A stretch of 64,000 nucleotides of DNA from Cyanodermella asteris (taxonomy: Eukaryota > Ascomycota > Lecanoromycetes > Ostropales > Stictidaceae), in contig UYJD01000011.1 in NCBI GenBank assembly GCA_900618795.1, positions 766,980 through 830,979 on the forward strand. The letters run 5' to 3'. Under the pieces are notes generated by a model. The model searched no databases, was not told the DNA's origin, and was given only the letters and a program-made list of their open reading frames with translations. The stretch's first letter is position 1; each line of letters starts with the position of its first letter. Made by a program: the position numbers and the translations under genes. Below, one piece after another: positions 32,301 through 44,200 of this stretch.

Positions 32301-34970
32301 CAGCGTTGCAACGCGGCAGCGGTGCGGGCTCAGCGGACCGAATCTCTCTGCTCTCGCCTCCATCATACAAACGTCTGTGTCATCATGTTGATCTATGCAT
32401 AGGTAGCATTGCTTGGCCTTCAGAGGCATGCTGGACGAAAAGCTTGCAAAATTGTCACCACAACAAACTGACACCAATGTCATGGAGAGCCAATCTCCTT
32501 GAGTCGTGGTAGGGTACCCTGATATTCATAATTATCTCTGGAGTTTTTCATGAATCTCGGCGCCCTCTCACACCATCAGTGGCGCGCGGTACGTACCTCG
32601 TCACAAACAGCTCAGCGGAAGTGAAAACTTGTCGCTCCGCCTGGTTCTTGGGACCTTGGTTCTGTCGGCTGCTCGGATCCGCTAAACTCTGTCCCCAGTC
32701 GTGGCCAGATAGGCGGTCCGACCCCTGGGCCCGCTCCAAAGAGTCGTTGGACCCGGGCCGTGTCCCATCCTAATGCCAGCACTCACGTCGGCACTTCATC
32801 GTTCCGCAAGAATTCAGGGGTTGGACCGTTGGACAATGATTGCGAGGCCCTTTCCCCTCTCTGTGACAGACTGAGCCAGTACCAGTCATATCGGGGGCCG
32901 CAGGATTGCTGGAGACAACAAAGATGAGCAGGAACTGAGACAAAATCTATGCAGTGGATGCCCGACCCAAGTTATTTGAAATTGAGTCTGTGGCTCATAC
33001 CTTGAGAGCGACTGCATCAAATTCCTCCGCAAAATGTCTCCAGACACTGCATCTTTGCAAAATCAGCAGCCTGTCAGATATTTTCTCCTTGGTCAACAGC
33101 TCCAGATGACGAGGTTTCAGCACGCTAGGAGTACTATTGAGCCATTGTTGCCCTGTCATTGTATGCATGTTCAGCCCGTTTCGTGTCGCTTGGCATGCTT
33201 TGCATACTCCAGATAGCTCTCTTATCAGAGACCTCCGCCGCATTCTGCCGTCAAGACTGCATAGATCTCTACTTGGCGCCAAAAATGTCTGTATCTCAGA
33301 CATGGCGTTCAGGCTGGGATTCATGTCTGCTGTCTTGATCTGCGGTAGCCGGAGATCATGATTTGATGCGTTGAAATTGTTAGCGCTTCCTCAATGCATC
33401 CAACCACCCACGACCATGGGCTGCCAACTTGGGTCGCACGACGTGCACCAAAACCTGACACAGCAATGCAGGCCATGTTCTCAACAGCACATCGCCCCAT
33501 CTGCGTGGCTTGTAACAAGAAGGTGTCATCCGTCATCGTGGCTTCCACGAGATCGTTCATTATGTGGCAAATGTGTGGTCAGAACTCCCTCCGGATTAGG
33601 GCCCGATCCCTTGGAATGCTCTTCCGGAAACACCTCAATGACGGAGAAGAGAACAATCTGAGATTGGCTGAGGACGCGAGCATACGGTGAGGCGGAGATT
33701 GCATCAAGCAGGCAGCTGTGTTGTTTTGTGGATCAGAATGGATCTGAACTTGATGACTGCTGGTGCAGTGTTCGATTGTGCTAACATTCAAGGCAAGAGC
33801 GACCGATTCCCAATTCGGCTTTACTGGTGATTAGCGAGGCACTCGGCTGGGTGCTTGGCTAAGTAGTCAGCTATATGTTTGAGCTGCACAGCTATTTAGG
33901 ACGCTAGCGGCGACTTCTTTCCTTCCCACTTGGTGCGGTCCATTTTCGTTCATTCATGTTATAACTATGCACTTCTCCATACATTTCGCGTGGAATCAAT
34001 GTTCTGCGTGCCAAATGTGCCGCAGCTGTCGAGCAATATTCCGACGGCAGTAATGATTTTCGTGCACACAGGTTTGGATTCAACATGCGGGAAAGGCGTC
34101 GGTCGAGCCTTGTGCAAACCAGGAACGCACACTCTGACGACATTTGAGCACTGGAGCAGATCGATGCACTTGGCATACGGGCATCCTCGCGCGGTCTTTG
34201 TTCTGACAATTCAAGGCCGATCCTCGTGAAAGCTGGCTGAGCTATGAGCATCAGAGTCTACTATCCAGACCTCTCATAAAACGCAAGCACAGCATCCGAC
34301 ATCGACATGTATTTGTAAAGCGACCAAATCCATGCTTTTCACAGGGAAAGTCCAGTTCCACTTGTCTAGGTATTTACAGTGGTAATTCAGCTCACCCTGT
34401 TCCCAAAATTTGTTCAAACCCACCTGTACACTGTTCAATAGTCATTGTCTCAATCCAAAGACCTGGACGCACGTCAATTCATGACAATCCACCTGCGGCG
34501 AAGCGAACTAAAATTTTGCTGGCGCGAATTGAGATGTCAGCTTTGAGAAGACTGCAAGGCAATCAAGCAAACAATCACCGATTGCCGTGTCTGTATGCGA
34601 GCTTCGCAGCTGTAGCGGAGCTGGCACTTGCGCTTGCCACCTGAATCCAGCGTGAATGCGCTCTTGCCTTTTTGAGCCTGCATTTGCTTCACTCAGGCGG
34701 CAAAGACCTGGCCACTTGCCCAATTCCTCGCCCGACGTCTCCACGCCGTCTCTAGCTATCTATCTCAGAGCTTCTCCTCCACCTCCTCTCGATATTTTCT
34801 CGACAGCCCCTTCTCACATACAGTACGCCGCAATCTTCGGCAAATTGACCACAAATTCCGGATCTGAGAGCTAGCCTTGCAAGTACGCACCGAAATTTGG
34901 ATCTTGAGGAGCCGCCACCAGGTTGACCCACTTATAAAATCCAGGCTAATCGCCATCCAGATAGCGAAAA
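29315..34970. other. 5.6-kb gene-free interval upstream of IME2 and of the Stc1-domain gene
   Basis: Both flanking genes point away, so this is a shared upstream region. Plus-strand frames near 30 kb and short frames elsewhere do not look like proteins. Direct short repeats occur (a CCATTTGTCTCC unit twice near 30.35 kb). No transposon, tRNA or rRNA was recognised. Long leaders or noncoding transcripts are possible but not visible. Confidence 0.45.
34933..34939 (+). promoter_or_regulatory. TATA-like element before Stc1-domain gene
   Basis: TATAAAA lies 38 bp upstream of the chosen ATG. That is close for a TATA box if the leader is very short, so it may be incidental. Confidence 0.3.
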
Positions 34971-36319
34971 ATGGCCGGTTTCAAGGGCGGCGGTCCAGCT
35001 GCTTTGGCGAAGAAGTGAATCTTAGCATACCTCCATCCAAACCCGTTTGTTGCTGACCTTGCTTGACAGGTACAAGAACGATTCACTTCCCTCAATGTAC
35101 GATGTCTTTTCCTGCTGCTTATTAGTCCCTACAATTGACTCGCCTTTAGCATCAAGTGCATCGTCTGCCAGAAGGATAAAAGCAAACATGCCTATGGCGC
35201 CAAGCAGCTCGACGATGCCTTCCAAGCACAAACTCGTGCCAATGCGCACAAGCCGCAGGGCAAGCGCGACCCGCTGCCACTCGCCCTACGCTGCAAGACA
35301 TGCGTCGGTGGTGTGAAGGAGGAGTTGTATTGTGTTTCATGCTCGAGCAGAAAGCCGATGGACCAATTTGCAAAGGCTCAACGTAAGAGGTCTGATGGAG
35401 CTGTAAGTCTGCCGTGAAAATATCTTCAAACTCAAAATTTGGCTGACGATTCTGGGACAGAAGTGCATTGTATGCATGAATGACGTTCTCGCTCTCGAGC
35501 CAGAGGACTTCGTCACCAAGATCGGCCACCTGAGCGACAGCGAGGACGAATTTGAGTCGCGCTGCTCTCAATACGTCGACAACGAGTCGGTCGGCGAGAC
35601 AACCGGTGTCAGCAATCCCTGGGAAATGGACTTCATTGGCGTAAGTCTCTAGTGCTCGAGAACGAAAGGCGGAGATCTGTGATACTAATGGTAGGCAGGA
35701 CTATGTCACTACCACTCCTCAACCGTCCAATAACGGTTCTGCCTATGGTCCGTCTGCCAGGCTCGCTTCGGACTCCGTCGCCAGCCGCATCACTTCTCGT
35801 CCTGTTGCGCCCCGTGAGCCTTCCAACTTGACTTCGGCCAATGTCAACTCATTCAATAGACGTGGTGGCAGCTCAGTGGGCCCTCGATCGATGCGGAACG
35901 CCAGCATCCAAGAAGACAACGACCAGCTCTCGCAAAGCGTCAGAGATATGTCTTTGAAGGGTAAACCGACCAGTAACAACGAAGATGAGGACGACGAGGT
36001 TGATGAATACGGCTTTGGCATAAAGTCAGCTTCGCAGCAAGTACAGAGCACCGCATGGGGGACTTTTGGCAGCAGCGCCGGCAATAAACCTCCACCTAAG
36101 CAGAAGCAACCCGAGACATTCGATGCCTGGGGTTCTGGAAGTCAGAGTGCTCTCCGTCACCGTGCACCAACCGTGTCCAGCAACACATCGTCAGCGCGCT
36201 CCGTAGTGACACCGAGAACAACGCGTGTCAACCCTACTTCCGTTCGCAAGAGCCAGTTCGCAAAGGTCCGCCCTGAGAATGGTCCGGAGCGTCATTTTGG
36301 AGAGGAAGACGTTTGGTAG
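34971..36319 (+). CDS. Stc1-domain protein
   Basis: Five exons (34971-35014, 35070-35096, 35150-35402, 35461-35640, 35699-36319) give 374 residues. The N-terminal 125 residues are an Stc1-type zinc domain with paired cysteines: IIKCIVCQKDKSKHAYGAKQ, then LALRCKTCVGGVKEELYCVS (C..C and C..C), CSSRKPMDQFAKAQRK and KCIVCM. The remainder is low complexity with an acidic stretch (NNEDEDDEVDEYGFGIKS) and ends HFGEEDVW. Exon 2 is a 27-nt microexon. In S. pombe Stc1 links the RNAi Argonaute complex to the CLRC histone methyltransferase; the filamentous-fungal proteins share only the domain, so a heterochromatin role is possible but unproven. The Dicer-like gene lies 5 kb downstream. Confidence 0.82.
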
Positions 36320-37489
36320 AGAGCCGCAGTCAACAGATCATGCACCAAAAGGCATGGCTGTGCTGGAGTTCGATGTGGAGATTTTATTGGAATCCATGCT
36401 ACGGTATTTGTCTGACGCTTTTCATGGCATGTTGAAGGACGAGCGTGTCTGCAAAGGGCCAGGTGATGCTCGGTCTCGAGGGGTTAGCCGGGCGCTCTGC
36501 GCTTCAGTGTATCCCCTGGCTCCAGGTTGTTGAGGCCCAGCTTTCACAGTGTGCGTATCAGGGCTTGAGTTAGATAGTACCTCATGAGTTTGTGAAATCC
36601 AAATTCAAGACAGCAATGAACCTGGAGCACCATGGTTCGGCGGCCGGACCGGCTCGTTTACAGTTTGAATAAATCCAGCGATTAAATTACAATAGCACAC
36701 TCCACAGGCTCAACGGCACCACAATTTACCATATATGTTCTGACTGAAAGAGAGTGTCCGGGGGGCAAAGCATTCGACCATGTGAGACCCACGCGGACAG
36801 TAGAGAAACGTTTTATGCTCCTGTGTCACAGCCGGAAGATAGCTTGGTGGCTGCTAAAGTCACAGCGAAGATCGGGTGCACACTCACCCTCGGGGTTCTG
36901 CGCTGCCATCCATCCAGCTACCTACCTACCACATGCACATGACCAAAGTAAGTCTCCTTCCGTACCAAGTCAAGCATCCTTTCTCCCCTTCTCAGATCGA
37001 TTGGCATGCCATCCAATGAAAATTGGTCTTCGTTCGACACACAAAGTCCTTACCCACCCGCCTCACTGCGTCTTGGCATCCGGTCACTTCAAGCACGAGA
37101 ACACAAGTCCCTAGACATTGTGGCGCCTACTACCAGGAGACGGGGCTGAAATTGTGGTGTCTCCGATTCGTAGAGGTCCAGCCCGTGGCGCTCTTTCCTT
37201 TTGCGGGGCAAGGACTCGGAAAAGTACCTAGAACGTGTTTACAGTCGGTCCCATGGGCATGGGGACAGGGCTTAGAGGTAAGAACGGCAGTAGTCCGTTC
37301 CCGGTTGCATGTTTGTGAAGACGACGGACCTTTACTTTTATTCAGTTTTGAGGCGATCTGTGGAGCTGGCATATATGTGATTTAAGTAAGCGTTGGCGTT
37401 CGACATTTCGAGGTTCCCTCCAACCTTTGCCTCAACGTCGTGTCTGCCATCTACTACCTACTACTACTTTGCTTCGGCACTACCCAGTC
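36320..37489. other. intergenic, no gene seen
   Basis: 3' flank of the Stc1-domain gene followed by a pyrimidine-rich stretch just before ATG 37490. No RNA gene or repeat was recognised. Confidence 0.45.
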
Positions 37490-37825
37490 ATGGCAGCTCA
37501 CCAAGTCCCAAATGCAAAACCTCCCACCGACGGTTCGACGCCTGCCCACGAAATCCAACCTACCCGTACCGAACCCCTTTCCCAAAGCTCAACCCCGGCG
37601 AACAAAAGCGAAGCGAACCCGTCGAAGCCCATCGACCGAGCGCCGCAGACGCCGGGACCGCCGCTATATCTCCCGCGAAAGAGAGATCGAGCACGGTACG
37701 CGGTCAGCGAACGCTTTGGGACCAAACATTGGTGGTCGACGATACTGTGTTGTCCGTGTAACTGTGTTCTGCAGGGCGTCGGCGGAGGAGGCACCGTTGC
37801 ACCGAGCGGAGTGTCAGGCATGTAA
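37490..37825 (+). CDS. possible small Pro-rich protein with Cys-rich C-terminal segment
   Basis: The 111-codon frame starts MAAHQVPNAKPPTDGSTPAH after a CT-rich leader (CCCAGTCATGG). It is Pro/Ser/Thr-rich, then basic (LPRKRDRARYAVSERFG), and ends with WWSTILCCPCNCVLQGVGGG. That order (disordered, basic, then an aromatic/Cys segment) resembles small fungal membrane-associated proteins that could be palmitoylated. I do not recognise a family. It overlaps longer frames on both strands, so it may be chance. No intron was needed. Confidence 0.4.
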   Translation: MAAHQVPNAKPPTDGSTPAHEIQPTRTEPLSQSSTPANKSEANPSKPIDRAPQTPGPPLYLPRKRDRARYAVSERFGTKHWWSTILCCPCNCVLQGVGGGGTVAPSGVSGM

Positions 37826-38308
37826 GCCGGCGGAGAGCGAGTAGAGGAAGGATGAAGTTCATGGCATGACTGGCAGAGGCCATGGAACGGTGGAAGTGGA
37901 TTTCGCGGGTGAGTAGTGGAGGTTTGGCAGAGGAAGTTTTTACAGCTTGGCACCATGGCTGATAGGTATGCTATGGATCGGAAGGCAGAGCATCGCATGG
38001 GGGAAATGGAGCGGAAAAGGAATTCCCGGATCGAAGGAGGATAAGTTTCTTGAGAACTTGGCACCCTTTGTAATGGCCTGTGTCGTTCAACAATTGGGTG
38101 CTGCTGGTCGACGTCAAATGTGTCGAACCGGATATTGATTCGACAGAGAAAATGCTGCCAATTGGCGAGAAGATAGTCCAATGATGACCAACTTCACCTA
38201 GCAGTGCTGGCTGAAATCAAGAGTTCCTCCATGCCTAGGAATAATAGAGAGATGTTAGATAGTCTGGCATTTCATCTATGCATGTCATTGTCGTCATCTG
38301 TTTTATCT
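37826..38308. other. intergenic, no gene seen
   Basis: Convergent 3' flanks of the possible small gene and of the proteasome gene. Nothing recognised. Confidence 0.4.
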
Positions 38309-39325
38309 TCACAGGTTCGTCAAGTAGTCCTCGATCTCTTCCTTCGTGAGCTTCCTGAATCGCGGACCCTGCGCGCCTTCAACACCTTCGTAGCCGAGCA
38401 AGTGGTTCGCTGGAGCGCCAACGATGCCAATCTCGACCGTGTCACCGTTCATCTCGCCCTCGATGGTCTCCTTCAAGGTCAGAAGGGCGATATGCACCGC
38501 ATCCTCGAGCTCCAGGTTCTCGTTGTATCTCTTCTCCAGGAAAGTCTTCGCGCTCGAAGCGCCCTTACCAATAGCTGTCGCCTTCCACGGGAAATAGCTA
38601 CCGCTTGGGTCGCATTGCCATAGGCTCGGCCCGTCCTTGAGGATACCACCAGTCTTGCTCTTAGCTGCGGCCTTTTTCTCGGCGTCAGTCTCTAGCGGTG
38701 TGCCCTGCTCCTCGCTCTTCTTCTCAACCTCTGCATCAGGTTCGACGCCCTCATCCCAGCCGGCGATCAGTAGTGAGACACCGTATGGTCTGACACCTCC
38801 TGACTGTGTTGCTTCTTGCATCACACGGGCGATGTCCTGTACCAAGATTCGTGTAGGAGGGTATTCATTGTAGATGCGTTTGTAGTTTGTGTGTGAGACC
38901 TTGCGAGCTCGGTCGACGAGGATGCGGTAGTCAGGGCCCATGCCGGAGTAGACCATGCCGATGTTGGGAGTGATAAGGGAAACCTTGCTGAGGGATGGAG
39001 GATCTATCAAGGGCGAGGAGGATTTCTTCTCTGTGGCAAGAACGATTCCATTTGTCGCTGTAGTGCCAGTTAGTACATTGCGTATCAAGTGCTGCCCACC
39101 GCTCCGTACCTTTGATTCCCAGCGATGTGACACCCTGGTTGACCGCATTCAAGGCATATTCTGCTGTCGTTAGACCTCATAGTAGTAGCGCACAACTATC
39201 GGCTCACCAATCTGCACCAGTTTGCCGCTACAAAGTGGTTAGCGATCGCCTCATCGTAGTGGGTTATTGACAGGAGCATACCTGGGCGAGAATGTCGTCA
39301 GCGAGAAAGAGTATCTGTCCGCCAT
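38309..39325 (-). CDS. PRE8: 20S proteasome subunit alpha-2
   Basis: Four exons (39282-39325, 39208-39227, 39110-39160, 38309-39057) give 287 residues. The spliced N-terminus [20 protein letters not shown] runs into [20 protein letters not shown], the alpha-subunit signature that forms the gate helix H0. It is followed by [52 protein letters not shown] and [20 protein letters not shown]. Exon 2 is only 20 nt. A charged insert of about 35 residues ([14 protein letters not shown]... KTGGILKDG) between the [10 protein letters not shown] strand and SLWQCDPSG makes it longer than yeast or human (about 234-250); I believe filamentous fungi share an insert here. Alpha-2 is part of the outer ring of the 20S core. 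It is head-to-head with a RINGv gene. Confidence 0.95.
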
Positions 39326-39530
39326 ATTCGAGGTATGCCGATGCAGACAAGCTTGTGTCGAGGGTAGGGAAGCTGGTTGCAGAGAAGGGGACGGATTGAG
39401 TACGGTTGACGAGCTCACAGCTCCAGGCCAGGCAGTTCAGCGACGCGCAAGAGAGCTTGGAGTTGGAGTTGGAGCTCCGACAAAGTCTTGGCGCACGCCG
39501 CTTCTTCCAACTTCCACTTCTCCTAGCCGA

Positions 39531-39550
39531 GCAAGCCACCTTTTGCCTCC
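39531..39550 (-). promoter_or_regulatory. PACE-like proteasome control element
   Basis: On the minus strand this reads GGAGGCAAAAGGTGGCTTGC. It contains GGAGGCAAAA, one base from the Candida-type Rpn4 site GAAGGCAAAA, and GGTGGC, the core of the yeast PACE GGTGGCAAA. It lies about 205 bp upstream of the proteasome start and 285 bp upstream of the RINGv start. Binding is inferred. Confidence 0.4.
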
Positions 39551-39835
39551 AGCTTTCTTTGTGCTTATGTGTCTTCAGCACCCGTTCTCATGTACATCTC
39601 CATCTTCCCAACGGCACCGGGATGTCTCTGCTGCCTCGTTCTGGACGCGGGCTAATTCCTGACTCTTCATATAGCTATTTCCTCCCCTGGTCGTGCTGAC
39701 AAAGGTTTTCGCCTTGTTATCCTGTCCACTCAGGCGACCCTTTCCCCTCTCATTTCTTTGTCATTTGACCCCAAAACTCCAGACCCAGGCGTGGAGATAC
39801 AATTTAGGAGAGACCACTGAGTTACGACAGCGGAT

Positions 39836-40870
39836 ATGGCCTCCACTGCGAACGACTACATGCCTGCGGGCGAAGGCTTTCGTGAACGTCATGGCGCACC
39901 AGGCGCTTTTCCAGCTGATGAACCTGCTCGTGAAAATGAATGGACATTTGTCGACCATGACGATTCTCAGAACCACACTGCACAAGACCCGCAGCCGCCG
40001 CCTCCTCCAGATCCGCGAATCTTTCCACCTCGGACGTGCAGAATTTGCCTGGAAGTCAATTACCCGTCGACCGTTCCATCCACAATTCCGTCGATACCGG
40101 GCCTGGCACCACGGCCTCCACGTGTGGTGTACGAATCATCTGAGCCTGAACTCGGCCGTTTGATCAGTCCTTGCAAGTGCAAAGGCTCGTCTCGTTATGT
40201 TCATGAGGGCTGTCTACGTCAGTGGCGAATGGCGTCGCCGTCTCGGGAGCGAAATTATTGGAAGTGTCCCACCTGCGGCTACCAGTACAAACTCGAGCGG
40301 TTGCACTACTCGTCACTGATCCAGAGCGTGCCGTCTCAGGTGGTACTCACGATCATGGTCTTCGTTGTGGCTATGTTTGTGATGGGTTTCATCGCTGATC
40401 CCATCATAAATATGTATCTGGATCCTTGGGGCTCATTTGGGTGGGCTACCGGCATGGGCTCTATCTTCGATGAACCACCACTTGGAAAATACGGCATCCA
40501 TGATGAACAGCCATTGACGTGGACCGAACATTTCTTCAAGGGTATAGCAGGCCTGGGGGTTGTTGGCTGCGCGAAGGCGCTGCTCACCAGTCCATTCAAC
40601 TTCTTCAGATTCACGGTCAATGGACGTTCAAGAGGTCGAACAACCACTGGGCGAGACAGGGTCCAGGATGTTGGCTGGCTGGTAATCTTGGTCGGAGTCG
40701 CCACTGCTCTTTGGGTAAGTTGCCACAAGTTAGAACTCGCTTCGTGACTGACACTCACTCCGCAGGGTATCTACAAGGGCGTGAGGGCCTTTAGTCGACG
40801 CGTTCTGATGGCAACCGCTGAACGTGTCGCCGACATCGGAGGCGACGAACCAGATGACGACGCACGTTGA
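39836..40870 (+). CDS. membrane RINGv (MARCH-like) E3 ubiquitin ligase-like protein
   Basis: Exons 39836-40714 and 40766-40870 give 327 residues. Residues 68-147 form a C4HC3 RING-variant: C68-x2-C71, C113-x-C115, H123-x2-C126, C144-x2-C147, with LISPCKCKGSSRYVHEGCL and YWKCPTCGYQYKLERL as in MARCH and Doa10 proteins. An unusually long Pro-rich loop (72-108) separates the first two metal pairs. Hydrophobic segments follow (VVLTIMVFVVAMFVMGFIAD; FKGIAGLGVVGCAKALL; VGWLVILVGVATALW), so it is a multi-pass membrane protein, probably ER or endomembrane. The intron has donor GTAAGT and acceptor CGCAG and splits nothing in the RING. Such proteins ubiquitinate membrane substrates; the target here is unknown. 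It is divergent from the proteasome alpha-2 gene. Confidence 0.85.
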
Positions 40871-41259
40871 TAACCAATCCAATTCCTCACACTTACAGAT
40901 CAAGATTGCTGCAATTTGATGGAACCCGACCACCTTTTATGAAACCACGCACAACTTTGAGTTGCCACAACCTAATCAATGTCGTGTCAATCAGTCAACG
41001 TGCGAAGATCAAGTGTCTGCGTCTAGACCGGCCTGCTGCGGCGTTATGCCAAACTGTTGGTCCCGCAGACTACCCATTTTCATCTCTGTGCGTGCTCTGC
41101 TCCTTACGGAAAATTCGTCAGAGATGTGCCGCTGCGTGATTACGGACAGACTTTTTGTCATCAATATGGTGCTCAAACTGTTGAAATGTAAGATGAAATG
41201 TAGCCGTCTCTCTTGAAATTCAATACAATACTCCTTCCAACTTAAGGCACTTCCAGACT
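40871..41259. other. convergent 3' flanks, no gene seen
   Basis: Between the RINGv stop and the Dicer-like stop. No coding or RNA signal recognised. Confidence 0.45.
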
Positions 41260-44200
41260 TCATGGTACCAAGCTCTCGTTTCTGTCCAAAGCCACACCAT
41301 TATCATCATCACTCCTCCTTTTCGTGATCTGTCCGAAACCCTCGTTCTTCAAAAAAGTCAAAGCTTTGTCCGCCGCCTTCGTCTCTGCCTCGAACTTCTC
41401 CCTCCCACACGCGGTAGCAATCCTTCTCTCACCAATAATCACCCGACAAGCTACGCTGTGCGATGTCGTATCAAGCTCGCTCGGCTCGAGTTCACCTCTA
41501 ACATCATCGTCATGGATGCTCGCTGCCCTGTATTCCACCTTCATATTCTTCGTCTCCGTCATGTGATTGAGTTCCTGCTTCGGCTGTAACATGCGCATGC
41601 CACTGCCAATCGCACGCTCAAGAAAAGCCACGATGCCCAGCTTCTGCAGAAACGCGAGGCAGACGCCGAGATCTCCGCCGGAGTCGATGAAGATCGCACA
41701 CAAGAGGCTCTCGATCACGTCGCTGAAGAACTTCTCTGGAGAGAACATTTCGAGCAGGGTCCACGGATAGCGCTCGCCAGTCTCCAGCGCCGCCTGGATC
41801 GCGGCGCGATACGTTTCGAACCGTTCCAGACTCGCGGCTTTGGCAGTCGAGAAGCCCCAGCTCGGGTCGTGGAGTATAAAGTCCGACAGGGCGACCCGAG
41901 CCTCCACTGGACGGGTCGTGTAGCCGCGGTCCTCCTTTGTCTCGTCCAAGACATCCGGCGTGACGATCTCGTTCCGTGTCACGGTCGCGTTCAGGCACAT
42001 GGCTGCGAAAGCGAGGAAGTGGCCGTTGACCGCTGCCGCCCGGAGCAGATGCATGAGGTCGACTGGGAGAGCTGGCTTGTGGGAGAAGATGAAGTCCGTG
42101 ACGAGTAGGCAGAGAATCGAGTCGCCCGCATACTCGAAGCGCTCGTAGGAAGAGGTGCTGCACTCGGGTGAGTAGGAGCCGTGAGTTATGGCTTCGATGA
42201 GAGCCGCCGGGCGTTTGAAAGTATAGCCAATAAGATTTTGCAGAGGCTCCAGATGTGAGGGGAGGTCCATGGGTAAGATCCTGGCTTGTAGCTCCGAGAT
42301 GCGTTGGTGCATTGCTGTCCACTTCATGGCTTCGCTGGGTCTGCTGATTAGTGTATCGATGGCTCTCAGAGCGGATTCTATGCCGCCGGTCAGGTATGCG
42401 ACACCAATCAAGCTTTCGATCACATCGGCTGCAGTCTTTAGTGACATTGACCTGGTATCATCTGCAGTTTTCTCTCCATACTGACCATTGTGCGGTGGAC
42501 GCCATTTGGCGCCGGTGAAAGGTGTTGTCAATATGTAGCGAGTGACTCCCGTCTCATCCGCAACTGTTGACAACCGCAGGTTGGAGACGAAATGTGATCT
42601 CACCTGAGACAGGTAGCCCTCGTGCCATAGAGGATACCCAGCAAGCAGCGAGATTGCAACGCAGAACTCAAGGACCGCATCGCCCAGATATTCAATTCTC
42701 TGATAGTTGACGTCTTCTCGAGCCGCAGTTGCCGTGATGGCCTCGAGAACGAGGTCAGTGTCATTGACTGCAACCGGAGCTAGTAAAGTCTCGCACAAAT
42801 CCTGACCAAGAAGTCTCCTGCCAATGTGGTGCATAACCGACGGCATCAAAGAAGCGAAAAAGACCGTCTGCAGGGACATCCCGTCCACGACCGCTTCAGT
42901 AATTGGAATATAAGAAAACACATCCCCAGTATCCGGTTTGTCGGCGCTCACTGGATGGGTGAAATCGGTTCTCGATGGCCATTTGTACACTTTGATGCAC
43001 GGTACCATTTGCTTCACGTACTTCTCGTCCACGCGGCATTTGGCTTTGTGGTCCTCGAAGGCAGCGAAAAGAGCCGGACGCCCTTTTTGATTCCTGCGGC
43101 GGATAAGGGTTTGACCGTCGATCAGGTTGGCTTCGCCAGAGTCGAGCAGCTTCTGCAAGCTGACCAGCTGAACGTTCTCAGACAGCCACGACTGGCATTC
43201 ATCGTCATCCAGCGAGGGCGCGATCAAGACTGGGAAGTTGGACCACGATTTGTCCATTCTGCTCTGATACATCGACCACAGGATCTCCCGTGTGGTTTTA
43301 GCTGCCAATTTGACCGCACTTGCTGGTTCGCAACAACCACGAAACTCGAATTGACATTCAATGGTCTCGTTCTTGTCGATTGTCAAAGACAAAGTAGGCA
43401 AGGAAAGTCGAATGGGGAGAAACAAAAACATTCTAATTCCGCGTGAAGGAATAACGCAGCTATATTGATAGCACTTTGCTGCGACCGGCCAAGCTTCGGC
43501 TAGAAGTCGAAAAGGATCGCACTGTGCTTGAGCTTGAATGATGCCTCCCTTCCGAGCGTCGTCGCCATCGGTGATAAGCTCACTTTCGTCAACCATGTTC
43601 GGAAGCAGGTTCTCGTTGAGGAGTCCGGCTTCGTACAGGCTCTTGTATGCCATGAGAGCGGCATCTTTTCTCGCTTGTTGTTCGGTCGGCCATGCTTGAG
43701 TGCTTGTAAACTTGCGAAGAGAGACGTCAAGCGAGTTGGGAAGGGTGACAGTACACTCAATCTGGTCCTCGGTTCCATCGAAAGCAAATGCCGGTCGAGC
43801 ATTGCCAAATCGACCTTGCGGAAGCATCGCGCAGAAGTGGGATAGATGTGGGACGGCATCGTCCAGTGTCAAGCGCGCGTTCCCAGTTTTCGCTCGTATC
43901 TCCTTGTGGACATCCATTGCTTGGTCCTCGTTGGCAAGTCTTTTATTCAGTACGCGCATGTCATCGGCGTACATCTCCTTCATTCGTGCCTCGGCAGCAG
44001 CAAAGTCTGTCGCAGGCTTAGATTCGCTTGTGTCGAACATGACCACAAATTTGGAGTCTTTGGCCCTTGCTCGCCCTCGGCGCTGGACGAAGGACTTCAA
44101 ACTACGAGGTCGTTCGAAACAGACGACCACGTTACATGATGAGATGTCCAGGCCTTCTTCAGCTACACTCGTGCAGATAAGGATGTTCTTCTTCCCACTC

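Noticed and set aside
37498-38181. 227-codon minus-strand frame overlapping the small Cys-tailed candidate
   Set aside because: Composition is that of an antisense shadow (Pro/Arg/Ser-rich) and no conserved motif is visible.
42826-43446. 206-codon frame antisense to the Dicer-like gene
   Set aside because: Shadow of a conserved coding region.
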